From: Paenibacillus sp. SC116
GTDB lineage: Bacteria > Bacillota > Bacilli > Paenibacillales > Paenibacillaceae
DNA: 64,000 bases
Assembly (NCBI RefSeq): GCF_024733555.1
Contig: NZ_JANIOF010000001.1
Coordinates: 909,225-973,224, forward strand
Direction: 5' to 3'
Shown here piece after piece: positions 57,000-64,000 of this stretch. Position numbers and translations under genes: made by a program. The notes beneath the pieces were generated by a model, which saw only the letters and a program-made list of their open reading frames with translations, was not told the origin of the DNA and did no database searches. Position 1 is the first letter of the stretch; each line of letters opens with the position of its first letter.

Positions 57000-57157
57000 G
57001 CAGGAACATGGATAAATATGAAGACAAACTCAATACACTATTTCTTGGCTCTCATAAAAAGTAGTTGGGCATTTGTTGGGCATTTAGAAAAAAACTGCTT
57101 TATCCCCGAAAACGACCAACAACATAAAAACCCCCAAAGCCTTGCGGCTCTAGGGGT
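57000..57157 (+). mobile_element. Integrase tail and attachment-like module 2 at the glnA terminator
   Basis: A small frame reads MDKYEDKLNTLFLGSHKK then stops; TTGGGCATTTGTTGGGCA (57065-57082) follows. The core CCCAAAGCCTTGCG...CTCTAGGGG at 57133-57157 is at the same 75-bp spacing as in module 1. Here the core forms the glnA terminator stem, which suggests the attachment site lies in this terminator. Confidence 0.6.
57125..57157 (-). terminator. glnA terminator
   Basis: On the minus strand CCCCTAGAGCC pairs with GGCTTTGGGG across GCAA, then TTTTTATG follows. It is immediately after the glnA stop. Confidence 0.85.
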
Positions 57158-57165
57158 TGGAATGA

Positions 57166-58494
57166 TTAATATAAGGTCATGTATTGATCGCGTTCCCATT
57201 GGTGAACTTGAGTTCTGTACATATCCCACTCGATTTCTTTCAGTTCGAAGAAATGCTGTGTCGCATGTTCGCCAAGCGCACTAGTAATGACTTCGTCTTT
57301 CAACATTTCATTCAAAGCTTCCTTCAAGTTTGCAGGCAAGCTAGGAATGCCTTCTGCTATACGCTCTTCTTCTGTCATAACGTAAATGTTACGGTCTGTT
57401 GGAGCCGGAAGTTTCGTATTTTTCGTAATACCGTCAAGACCCGCTTTCAAAATAACTGCCAATGCCAAGTAAGGGTTAGCAGATGGGTCAGGGTTACGAA
57501 CTTCTACACGTGTACTCAAGCCACGGGAAGCAGGAATACGAATCATCGGACTACGGTTGCTCGCAGACCATGCAACATAACAAGGAGCTTCGTAACCAGG
57601 CACGAGACGCTTGTATGAGTTAACTGTAGGATTCGTGATCGCTGCAAAGCCGCGTGCGTGGTCAATAACGCCTGCCATGAAGGAACGAGCATCTTTGCTC
57701 AATCCAAGCTCATCGGACTCATCTACGAACGCATTTTCTTGTCCATTGAACAAGGAAATGTTGCAGTGCATACCAGAACCATTTACACCGAATAGCGGCT
57801 TAGCCATAAACGTTGCATGCAAGCCATGCTGACGAGCAATCGTCTTAACAACTAGCTTGAACGTTTGAATTTGGTCTGCTGCTTTAATTGCATTTGCATA
57901 TTTGAAGTCAATCTCATGCTGTCCAGGAGCAACTTCATGGTGGGATGCTTCGATCTCGAAGCCCATCTCTTCAAGCTTCAATACGATCTCACGGCGACAG
58001 TTCTCACCAAGATCAGTAGGTGCAAGGTCGAAGTAACCACCTTGGTCATTCAGTTCCATCGTTGGATTGCCTTTTTCATCTGTCTTGAACAAGAAGAATT
58101 CTGGCTCAGGGCCAACGTTCATAGCTGTGTATCCTAATTGTTCTGCTTCTTTAAGCGCACGCTTCAAAATACCACGCGGACAACCAGCAAATGGCGTTCC
58201 ATCTGGCATATAAACGTCACAAATTAGACGCGCTACACGATCTTCTTGTACCCAAGGGAAGATAACCCAAGTATCCAAATCTGGTACGAGATACATATCG
58301 GATTCTTCGATACGTACATAACCTTCGATAGAAGAACCATCGAACATCATCTTATTATCCAATGCTTTTGGAAGCTGGCTTACTGGGATCTCAACGTTCT
58401 TGATAGTCCCAAGCAAGTCTGTGAATTGAAGACGAATGAAACGAACATTTTGTTCTTTAGCAATCTGCAAAATATCTTCTCTTGAATAACCCAC
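57166..58494 (-). CDS. glnA: Glutamine synthetase
   Basis: A protein of 442 residues, the usual GSI-alpha length. It has [83 protein letters not shown] and [18 protein letters not shown], covering the ATP, metal and glutamate sites. It makes glutamine from glutamate and ammonia. The start is GTG at 58494, with AAGGAGAGG upstream. glnR lies 27 bp upstream, and the pair is one operon. Confidence 0.97.
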   Translation of the reverse strand: MGYSREDILQIAKEQNVRFIRLQFTDLLGTIKNVEIPVSQLPKALDNKMMFDGSSIEGYVRIEESDMYLVPDLDTWVIFPWVQEDRVARLICDVYMPDGTPFAGCPRGILKRALKEAEQLGYTAMNVGPEPEFFLFKTDEKGNPTMELNDQGGYFDLAPTDLGENCRREIVLKLEEMGFEIEASHHEVAPGQHEIDFKYANAIKAADQIQTFKLVVKTIARQHGLHATFMAKPLFGVNGSGMHCNISLFNGQENAFVDESDELGLSKDARSFMAGVIDHARGFAAITNPTVNSYKRLVPGYEAPCYVAWSASNRSPMIRIPASRGLSTRVEVRNPDPSANPYLALAVILKAGLDGITKNTKLPAPTDRNIYVMTEEERIAEGIPSLPANLKEALNEMLKDEVITSALGEHATQHFFELKEIEWDMYRTQVHQWERDQYMTLY

Positions 58495-58521
58495 GTGGAA
58501 CCTCTCCTTCACCTATACATT

Positions 58522-58932
58522 TTATTTCCTAAAGAAACGGGACAACTCGCCTTGAATAAGTGATACCTGCCCCGGTCTCTTGCCGGCTAATAATTGCTGT
58601 TTTAGCATCCGATGCAATTGAAGATCTGACAATTCTTTGCGTTTCGACTCGGAATCTTCACTTAGTACAGTTGCTTCAACTGAGCCCTTCGACATCGGAT
58701 TCAAAACTTGTTTAATTCCTGCTATATTGACGCCTTTCTCTATCAATGCCTTAATTTCAAGCAAACGCTCTACATCATTAAACGAAAAAAGACGTTGGTT
58801 GCCTGAAGTTCTTGCTGGCAAGATCAACTCATGTTGTTCATAGTAACGAACCTGACGAGCCGTCAAATCCGTCAATTTCATGACGATACCGATTGGGAAC
58901 AACGCCATATTTCTGCGAATTTCATCGCCCAT
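58522..58932 (-). CDS. glnR: Glutamine synthetase repressor GlnR (MerR family)
   Basis: A protein of 136 residues. MerR winged helix is DLTARQVRYYEQHELILPA, with RTSGNQRLFSFNDVERLLEI and the C-terminal region including VLNPMSKGSVE. It senses nitrogen through feedback-inhibited glutamine synthetase and represses its own operon. A perfect GlnR operator (59008-59024) precedes the promoter. The start ATG at 58932 is good. Confidence 0.96.
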   Translation of the reverse strand: MGDEIRRNMALFPIGIVMKLTDLTARQVRYYEQHELILPARTSGNQRLFSFNDVERLLEIKALIEKGVNIAGIKQVLNPMSKGSVEATVLSEDSESKRKELSDLQLHRMLKQQLLAGKRPGQVSLIQGELSRFFRK

Positions 58933-58974
58933 CGCTCATCAACCTTCCTCATTCATTCATCACGAATTACCTTT

Positions 58975-59003
58975 ATTTTACCGCTGGGAAACAAATGTGT
59001 CAA
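58975..59003 (-). promoter_or_regulatory. glnR-glnA promoter
   Basis: On the minus strand TTGACA (59003-58998) and TAAAAT (58980-58975) are 17 bp apart. Confidence 0.85.
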
Positions 59004-59007
59004 CAGA

Positions 59008-59024
59008 TGTTAGCAAAACTAACA
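59008..59024. promoter_or_regulatory. GlnR operator
   Basis: TGTTA-GCAAAAC-TAACA matches the TGTNA-N7-TNACA consensus at every position. It lies 4 bp upstream of the -35 box. Confidence 0.9.
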
Positions 59025-59084
59025 AAGAAATTTCTTACATATGTTCCCGCCTCTATTTTAGCCGTTCAAAAATGCTATTAACAA

Positions 59085-60344
59085 CTACTCGATTGTGAGC
59101 AAGTTACGGTCAATCATCGTTTGTACCGCGATCAAAGCACCGAGCTTGGCATGTGCATAAGTCAAGCCACCTTGCATGTACGCTGTATAAGGTTCACGAA
59201 TCGGTGCGTCCGCTGACAATTCAAGACTTCCACCTTGCATAAATGTCCCCGCTGCCATGATAACTGGATGCTCATAACCTGGCATGTCCCATGGCTCCGG
59301 CACGACATGAGCATCTACTGCGGAAGCTTTTTGGATACCTTGTACAAATGCAATCAAGTGCTCTGCAGAATGGAAGCGAATCGCTTGAATGAGATCCGTG
59401 CGAGGAGCAGTCCACTTTGGCGATGTAAGGAATCCAAGCTTCTCAAATAATGCCGCCGCAAATACACTCCCGCGCACTGCTTGTCCAACAATACTTGGTG
59501 CAAGGAACAAGCCTTGATAAAGAGAACGAGTTGTTCCAAGCATTGCGCCGACCTCACTGCCGATACCCGGTGCAGTTAAGCGCTGTGCTGCTTTATCAAC
59601 ATAACACTTCTTGCCTACAATGTAGCCCCCTGTTGCAACGATACCGCCGCCAGGGTTTTTAATTAATGAACCTGCCATGATATCGACACCATGCTCAGTT
59701 GGCTCTGATTGCTCGGTAAATTCACCATAGCAGTTATCAACAAATACAATGACATCTGATTTGATTTGCTTGACTCGCCTCACCATTTCAGCAATTTGCT
59801 CTACTGTAAATGAGGCTCTCCATCCGTACCCACGAGAACGTTGAATCCCGATCACTTTCGTTTCAGGGCAAATTGCTTTCTCTACCGCTTCCCAATCAAT
59901 ATCATCTTGTTCATTAAGTGCTACTTCATCATAGAGAATGCCCCAGTCACGCAGTGAACCAGTGCCATCTCCTTCTTTGCCAATTACTTTGTGCAGTGTA
60001 TCGTACGGCGTGCCGCTAATATATAATAACTGCTCACCTGGTCTAAGCACGGCAAATAGCGCCGTAGCAATGGTATGCGTTCCCGACACAAAGTGCGGCC
60101 GCACCAATCCTGCCTCAGCGCCAAAGACATCAGCATATACTTCATCCAACACTTCTCTGCCTCGATCATTGTATCCATAGCCTGTTGAGCCCGCGAAATG
60201 ATAATCACTCACTCGATGCTTTTGAAACGCCTGAATGACTTTCCATTGATTGCGCTCAGCAATCTTCTCTATCCCGCGAACTTCTACTGCTATTTGATCT
60301 TCTACTAACTGTTCATAATGTTGTAACTGTGATGACAATTGCAT
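59085..60344 (-). CDS. ynbB: YnbB-like PLP-dependent lyase (methionine gamma-lyase family)
   Basis: A protein of 419 residues. It has HFAGSTGYGYNDRGREVLDE, VRPHFVSGTHTIATALFAV, VFVDNCYGEFTEQ, and the PLP-lysine site AGSLIKNPGGG. Members are annotated as Cys/Met-metabolism lyases or aluminium-resistance proteins; B. subtilis ynbB lies next to hflX as here. The substrate is not established. The gene reads in the same direction as glnR and is 152 bp upstream. Confidence 0.9.
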   Translation of the reverse strand: MQLSSQLQHYEQLVEDQIAVEVRGIEKIAERNQWKVIQAFQKHRVSDYHFAGSTGYGYNDRGREVLDEVYADVFGAEAGLVRPHFVSGTHTIATALFAVLRPGEQLLYISGTPYDTLHKVIGKEGDGTGSLRDWGILYDEVALNEQDDIDWEAVEKAICPETKVIGIQRSRGYGWRASFTVEQIAEMVRRVKQIKSDVIVFVDNCYGEFTEQSEPTEHGVDIMAGSLIKNPGGGIVATGGYIVGKKCYVDKAAQRLTAPGIGSEVGAMLGTTRSLYQGLFLAPSIVGQAVRGSVFAAALFEKLGFLTSPKWTAPRTDLIQAIRFHSAEHLIAFVQGIQKASAVDAHVVPEPWDMPGYEHPVIMAAGTFMQGGSLELSADAPIREPYTAYMQGGLTYAHAKLGALIAVQTMIDRNLLTIE

Positions 60345-60485
60345 AACATTAATTTCCCCTTGTTATCATTTAAACTTATTCATATATAAACATAATACGG
60401 AGCACATTGCGCTGTGCACCGTACACCAGGCGTTACAATTTCTCATCATATTTCAGATATATGTTATACATGAGCTATCGCAAGT

Positions 60486-61775
60486 TTACCTATGAATAAC
60501 ATAAGATGCAAGCTTATGTCCCTGAACTTCTGATTCTACTTTGTCTAATCGAACACGGAGATAAACTCCATCTTCATCGTGGTCCTGCTCCAGCACTTCA
60601 CCTATACGGTAAACAAGAGCTATCAAATCACCGCGTTCCTCAGGGATGCAATAGGTAACTGTCTTCCCTACGAGCTGCTCTTGAACAGCTAATGTTACAC
60701 GTTCCAAATCCTGCTTATCAAGCGCACTAATCAGCATATGCGTGCGGTCTTGGTGTAATAATTGCAGTCCTTCCTCCGAACAGAGATCCCGCTTATTATA
60801 TAAAATAATTTCTTGTTTAGAGCCAGCGCCTAGCTGCTGTAAAATATCATTTACAACGCTCATTTGATCTTCTCTCATTTGACTAGAGGCATCTACAACA
60901 TGCAAAATCAAATCCGCCTCGTTCACTTCCTCCAAAGTCGCTCGGAACGCTGCGACCAGATCATGCGGAAGATTTTGAATGAAACCAACGGTATCTGTCA
61001 GTACAATTTCCTTCCCATTGGACAGCCGCCAATTCCTCGAAGTCGGATCTAACGTAGCGAACAACTGATTCTCTACATACACATCAGCCGCTGTCAATTC
61101 ACGCAGAAGAGTTGACTTACCAGCATTCGTATACCCGACCAAAGCCACTTGAATCACACCATTCTTCTTCCTACGCTCACGATGAAGAGTTCGATGCCGT
61201 ACAACTTCTTTGAGCTGGCGCTTCAAATCGGTAATGCGATTACGGATATGTCTGCGATCGGTTTCCAACTTCGATTCACCGGGCCCTCTCGTACCGATTC
61301 CACCACCGAGGCGCGAGAGATTTTTTCCATGTCCAGATAGACGAGGCAATAAGTAAGATAGCTGTGCCAATTCAACTTGAATGATACCTTCCCTTGTTTT
61401 CGCGCGCTGGGCAAAAATATCTAATATGAGCTGGGTACGATCAATAATTTTTGCATCTAGCGTTTCTTCCAAGTTCCGTACTTGGGCACCCGATAAATCT
61501 TGATCGAAAATAGCGGTGTTGGCGCCAAGTTCATCCATAACTGCCCTTAGCTCTTGTACTTTCCCTTTGCCGATGAACCACTTCGGATCTCTCGTGTCTC
61601 TCGATTGCGTCATCGTCGTAAGTACGTCTACATCAGCTGTCTCTGCCAATTGCACAAGCTCTTCTAGTGAATAATATGGATCAATGCCACTTCGCTTCAC
61701 TTCGTCTGTTATAAGACTTACAAGTACAGCGCGATGTATAGTCGTCGTTTGCGTATCATGAGTCGTTGTTCGCAT
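60486..61775 (-). CDS. hflX: GTPase HflX
   Basis: A protein of 429 residues. The N-terminal HflX domain has RDPKWFIGKGKVQELR and RTQLILDIFAQRAKTREG, with the glycine-rich loop LSGHGKNLSRLGGGIGTRGPG. The GTPase domain has VALVGYTNAGKSTLLREL (G1), LTDTVGFIQNLP (G3) and LYNKRDLC (G4). It binds ribosomes and helps rescue or split stalled 70S. The ATG is followed by a Thr-rich start. It lies between spoVK and ynbB, as in Bacillus. Confidence 0.96.
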   Translation of the reverse strand: MRTTTHDTQTTTIHRAVLVSLITDEVKRSGIDPYYSLEELVQLAETADVDVLTTMTQSRDTRDPKWFIGKGKVQELRAVMDELGANTAIFDQDLSGAQVRNLEETLDAKIIDRTQLILDIFAQRAKTREGIIQVELAQLSYLLPRLSGHGKNLSRLGGGIGTRGPGESKLETDRRHIRNRITDLKRQLKEVVRHRTLHRERRKKNGVIQVALVGYTNAGKSTLLRELTAADVYVENQLFATLDPTSRNWRLSNGKEIVLTDTVGFIQNLPHDLVAAFRATLEEVNEADLILHVVDASSQMREDQMSVVNDILQQLGAGSKQEIILYNKRDLCSEEGLQLLHQDRTHMLISALDKQDLERVTLAVQEQLVGKTVTYCIPEERGDLIALVYRIGEVLEQDHDEDGVYLRVRLDKVESEVQGHKLASYVIHR

Positions 61776-61827
61776 TCGTATAAGGAATCTCCTTTTGAAG
61801 TCAATATCGATTCGTTATCAGTATACC

Positions 61828-62820
61828 TTATTTTCGCTCAACCATTAAATCATCGATCCTTAACGTCATTAGTTCTTGCTTGCTAGGCGACTGAACCGGG
61901 TACTGGTGCAGCAATCTTACCGCTTGATTGCGCATCGCCTTTTCCATCACGTTTCGTACATAACGAGCATTGCTAAAAATATGAGACGATTGTATTTTCT
62001 CTGTAATTATCATTTCCTTCAACTGTTCCAATGCTTGCGGCATGAGTACATAGTCCTGTTCTTTCGAAATGGACTCCGCAATTTGAATTAATTGATCAAC
62101 CTGATAATCTGGGAAATCGATTTGAATGGGAAAGCGAGAAGGCAAACCTGAGTTTGTTTGCATAAACCAATCCATTTCATCGCGGTAACCAGCTAATATA
62201 AGCACGAACTGATTTTTATGATCTTCCATCGCTTTTACAAGACAATCAATACACTCTTTGCCAAAATCTTTTTCCCCACCGCGAGCTAAACTATATGCTT
62301 CATCAATAAACAATACGCCACCCATCGCCTTTTTAATTAAATCCCTTGTCTTTTGTGCGGAATGGCCTATATATTCCCCTACCAAGTCAGCTCGCTCGAC
62401 CTCAAGCAGATGACCCTTGCTCAATATACCAAGCTTTTGGAACATCTTTGCCATTATACGCGCAACCGAAGTCTTACCTGTTCCTGGATTTCCTTTAAAA
62501 AGCATGTGGTAGACATGGGACGGGCTTAGCAGCCCTGCTTCCTGCCGTCTTTGATTCATTTGAATTACAGCGTACAACTCGAATGCAATATCTTTAATAT
62601 GCTGCAATCCGATCAGACGATCGAACTCCTGACGCACCTCGCCAAAAGCACTGTGTTGAGACTGAGTAAGCATTGCCGCTTCAGCAAGTTCTGTTGTTGC
62701 AGGCGTCGACTCTGTTCGAGGTGCTGAAGTCTGCTCGTTCGGTCGCAGTACAATATTAATTTGGCGTGAAGGACGCGACTTAGCCATCGCCATCTGAGAC
62801 GCTGAAGATACGTTACGCAT
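61828..62820 (-). CDS. spoVK: Stage V sporulation protein K (AAA ATPase)
   Basis: A protein of 330 residues. It has AAA motifs MLFKGNPGTGKTSVARIMAK (Walker A), GGVLFIDEAYSLARGGEKD (Walker B) and IFSNARYVRNVMEKAMRNQA (sensor 2 region). SpoVK is made in the mother cell during sporulation. The start is ambiguous: ATG 62820, or GTG 62826 with GAGGTG at good spacing. It is 52 bp upstream of hflX and probably partly independent. Confidence 0.93.
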   Translation of the reverse strand: MRNVSSASQMAMAKSRPSRQINIVLRPNEQTSAPRTESTPATTELAEAAMLTQSQHSAFGEVRQEFDRLIGLQHIKDIAFELYAVIQMNQRRQEAGLLSPSHVYHMLFKGNPGTGKTSVARIMAKMFQKLGILSKGHLLEVERADLVGEYIGHSAQKTRDLIKKAMGGVLFIDEAYSLARGGEKDFGKECIDCLVKAMEDHKNQFVLILAGYRDEMDWFMQTNSGLPSRFPIQIDFPDYQVDQLIQIAESISKEQDYVLMPQALEQLKEMIITEKIQSSHIFSNARYVRNVMEKAMRNQAVRLLHQYPVQSPSKQELMTLRIDDLMVERK

Positions 62821-62935
62821 CTGCACCCTATTCACCTCATTGTTATATGTTCAATTCGGGATCGACCACCATTTGTATGTATACAAGCGGTCACGTACTC
62901 AGCTTATTCGGCTAGACATGTCCATATGTTTATCA

Positions 62936-63568
62936 CTACAGCCACAACCTGTCCCATTTCCATTTCGTATAAGCTAGACTTTCTCGCAAAGGGTGCCATA
63001 TCGGTGATAACACCTTACTTTGAACCGTTTCCACTTCTATTGCAGCATACTGCAGCGACTCTGCTATTTCACGCGCTCTCGTTCCATGAAAATCATGAGT
63101 AATAATCGTGATACTATCCCACTGGTTATTCGAAAGGATTGTCTTGGAATATAATAAATTTTCTAAAGTGCTGGTGGACTGGTCCTCTTCTAACACACGT
63201 TCTTCAGGTATCCCTTGTTCGACCAAATATCGCTTACTACCTTCTGCCTCAGAATACATATCTTGCGATCCGCCTTTCCCGCCTGTAACGAGAATATATT
63301 CGAATCGCCCCTCTTGATACAATTTTACAGCTAAATCCAGTCTTTCTCTTAGCCCAGGGCTAGGGTTGGCTCCCCACATAGACGCACCAAGGACGATACC
63401 TACATCCGTTTTCTCGCCTGTCGACTCTCCACCTGCTTGCGCAATTTTATATTGCGTATACCCAAACCATACACAACCTACTAGTAAAAAAGTTGCGAGT
63501 AGAATCATCATTCGTTTAAACGTTTTTCTCCACAGATTTGGCCGATTACTCGAGTGTCTTGATTTCAT
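62936..63568 (-). CDS. YdcF/SanA-like DUF218 membrane protein
   Basis: A protein of 210 residues. A membrane helix (MMILLATFLLVGCVWFGY) is followed by the DUF218 domain: VGIVLGASMWGANPSPGLRE, ILVTGGKGG, STSTLENLLYSKTIL and IITHDFHGTRAREI. Relatives are SanA and YdcF. The ATG at 63568 has AGGAGG well placed, whereas the longer frame lacks one. It probably faces outwards. The function is not established. Confidence 0.87.
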   Translation of the reverse strand: MKSRHSSNRPNLWRKTFKRMMILLATFLLVGCVWFGYTQYKIAQAGGESTGEKTDVGIVLGASMWGANPSPGLRERLDLAVKLYQEGRFEYILVTGGKGGSQDMYSEAEGSKRYLVEQGIPEERVLEEDQSTSTLENLLYSKTILSNNQWDSITIITHDFHGTRAREIAESLQYAAIEVETVQSKVLSPIWHPLRESLAYTKWKWDRLWL

Positions 63569-63607
63569 CTTACGTCCTCCTGTTAGATCATCAGTTAAAG
63601 GTGTAGA

Positions 63608-63647
63608 CAAAAAAGAGACACGCAGTCTTTCACTTATGCGTGCCTCT
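63608..63647 (-). terminator. Terminator after the Asn/Gly-rich gene
   Basis: AGAGGCACGC pairs with GCGTGTCTCT (one mismatch) and TTTTTTG follows on the minus strand. Confidence 0.8.
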
Positions 63648-63705
63648 GTAAGCTTACTCATTTCAATTATTGTACTTTCAATAACATGCAAGGAAGTAGT
63701 TGCTG

Positions 63706-64000
63706 TTAAGCAACGAATCGTTGATTCATTCTATTCATCCCTGTTGTACCGGGAATAGATTGATTTCCTTCAGCAGGCGGTTGTTCCGGAATGATTTGCC
63801 CATCGGTAGCATTAGTACTTGGTGTTCCTTCGCCTTCTATAGGGTCAGTAACCTCACTGGAGCCACCGTTTGAACTACCATTTCCATTTCCGTTTCCATT
63901 ATTGCCTTGGCCATTTCCATTGTTGCCGTCGTTATGACCATTGCCGTTCCCATTTCCATTGTTCTGTCCGTTGTTATTTCCACTATTGTTGCCATTGTTA
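63706..64000 (-). CDS. Asn/Gly-rich C-terminal end of a protein; runs off right edge
   Basis: The last 98 codons of a minus-strand gene. It contains Asn-Gly repeats (NGNGNGNG, NNGNGQGNNG), then Ser/Thr/Glu-rich sequence and a terminal MNRMNQRFVA. Such Asn-Gly tails occur at the C-terminus of class A penicillin-binding proteins and other wall proteins in Paenibacillus; nothing else is visible, so the identity is not established. Confidence 0.75.
   Translation of the reverse strand, partial: NNGNNSGNNNGQNNGNGNGNGHNDGNNGNGQGNNGNGNGNGSSNGGSSEVTDPIEGEGTPSTNATDGQIIPEQPPAEGNQSIPGTTGMNRMNQRFVA

Overview
The window looks like a chromosomal segment from a spore-forming, low-GC Gram-positive bacterium, most likely a Paenibacillus or close relative. 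The evidence is the gene set and its order (spoVK, hflX, ynbB, glnR, glnA, then lexA, yneA, ynzC), strong AGGAGG-type ribosome sites, frequent GTG and TTG starts, GlnR and Bacillus-type LexA operators, a TPP riboswitch, and a collagen-like spore-surface protein. There is no plasmid or CRISPR signal. Apart from 49.9-57.1 kb, the window is densely coding and mostly on the minus strand.

1-4.4 kb: the 5' part of a collagen-like, probably exosporial protein, divergent from two glycosyltransferases and a methyltransferase that may build its glycan. 4.5-12.8 kb: a solitary gltD, dfrA-thyA, and pdhA-pdhB-pdhC-lpdA with a sigma-A promoter and a thrice-repeated CTATAACAG element. 13-16.3 kb: an esterase, a low-molecular-weight phosphatase, thiN and a polysaccharide deacetylase. 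16.8-21.7 kb: the thiamine operon tenI-thiO-thiS-thiG-thiD-thiE behind a TPP riboswitch and a leader terminator, lacking thiF and tenA.

21.8-32.8 kb: a ten-gene Tad/Flp-type secretion locus. It starts with a Ser/Thr kinase fused to a CpaE-like domain, followed by a CpaB-like SAF protein, two CpaE-like proteins, a CpaF-like ATPase with its own membrane anchor, a fused TadB-TadC protein and four small single-span proteins that may be pilins. All three CpaE-like P-loops are degenerate. No prepilin peptidase is present.

33-48.7 kb: housekeeping and repair genes: an RlmM-like methyltransferase, an ABC ATPase, a thioredoxin-like protein, a base-excision-repair pair (an Fpg-like protein without its N-terminal proline, and an endonuclease IV homologue), HAD phosphatases, an EamA transporter, an oxidoreductase, RNase Z, metH divergent from mtnD, a YtkA-like lipoprotein, and ynzC/yneA facing lexA across several LexA boxes.

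49.9-57.1 kb: an accessory and decaying region between lexA and glnA. It holds an agr-like quorum-sensing operon (a multispan sensor-like protein without a kinase, AgrB, an AgrD-like peptide without cysteine, and a LytTR protein split in two), a DUF4352 gene frameshifted at a G-run, two decayed Excalibur/thermonuclease copies, phage terminase and SGNH-hydrolase remnants, tRNA-like relics, and two matching integrase-tail/attachment modules, the second lying in the glnA terminator. 57.2-64 kb: glnA-glnR with a GlnR operator, ynbB, hflX, spoVK, a YdcF-like protein and the 3' end of an Asn/Gly-rich protein.
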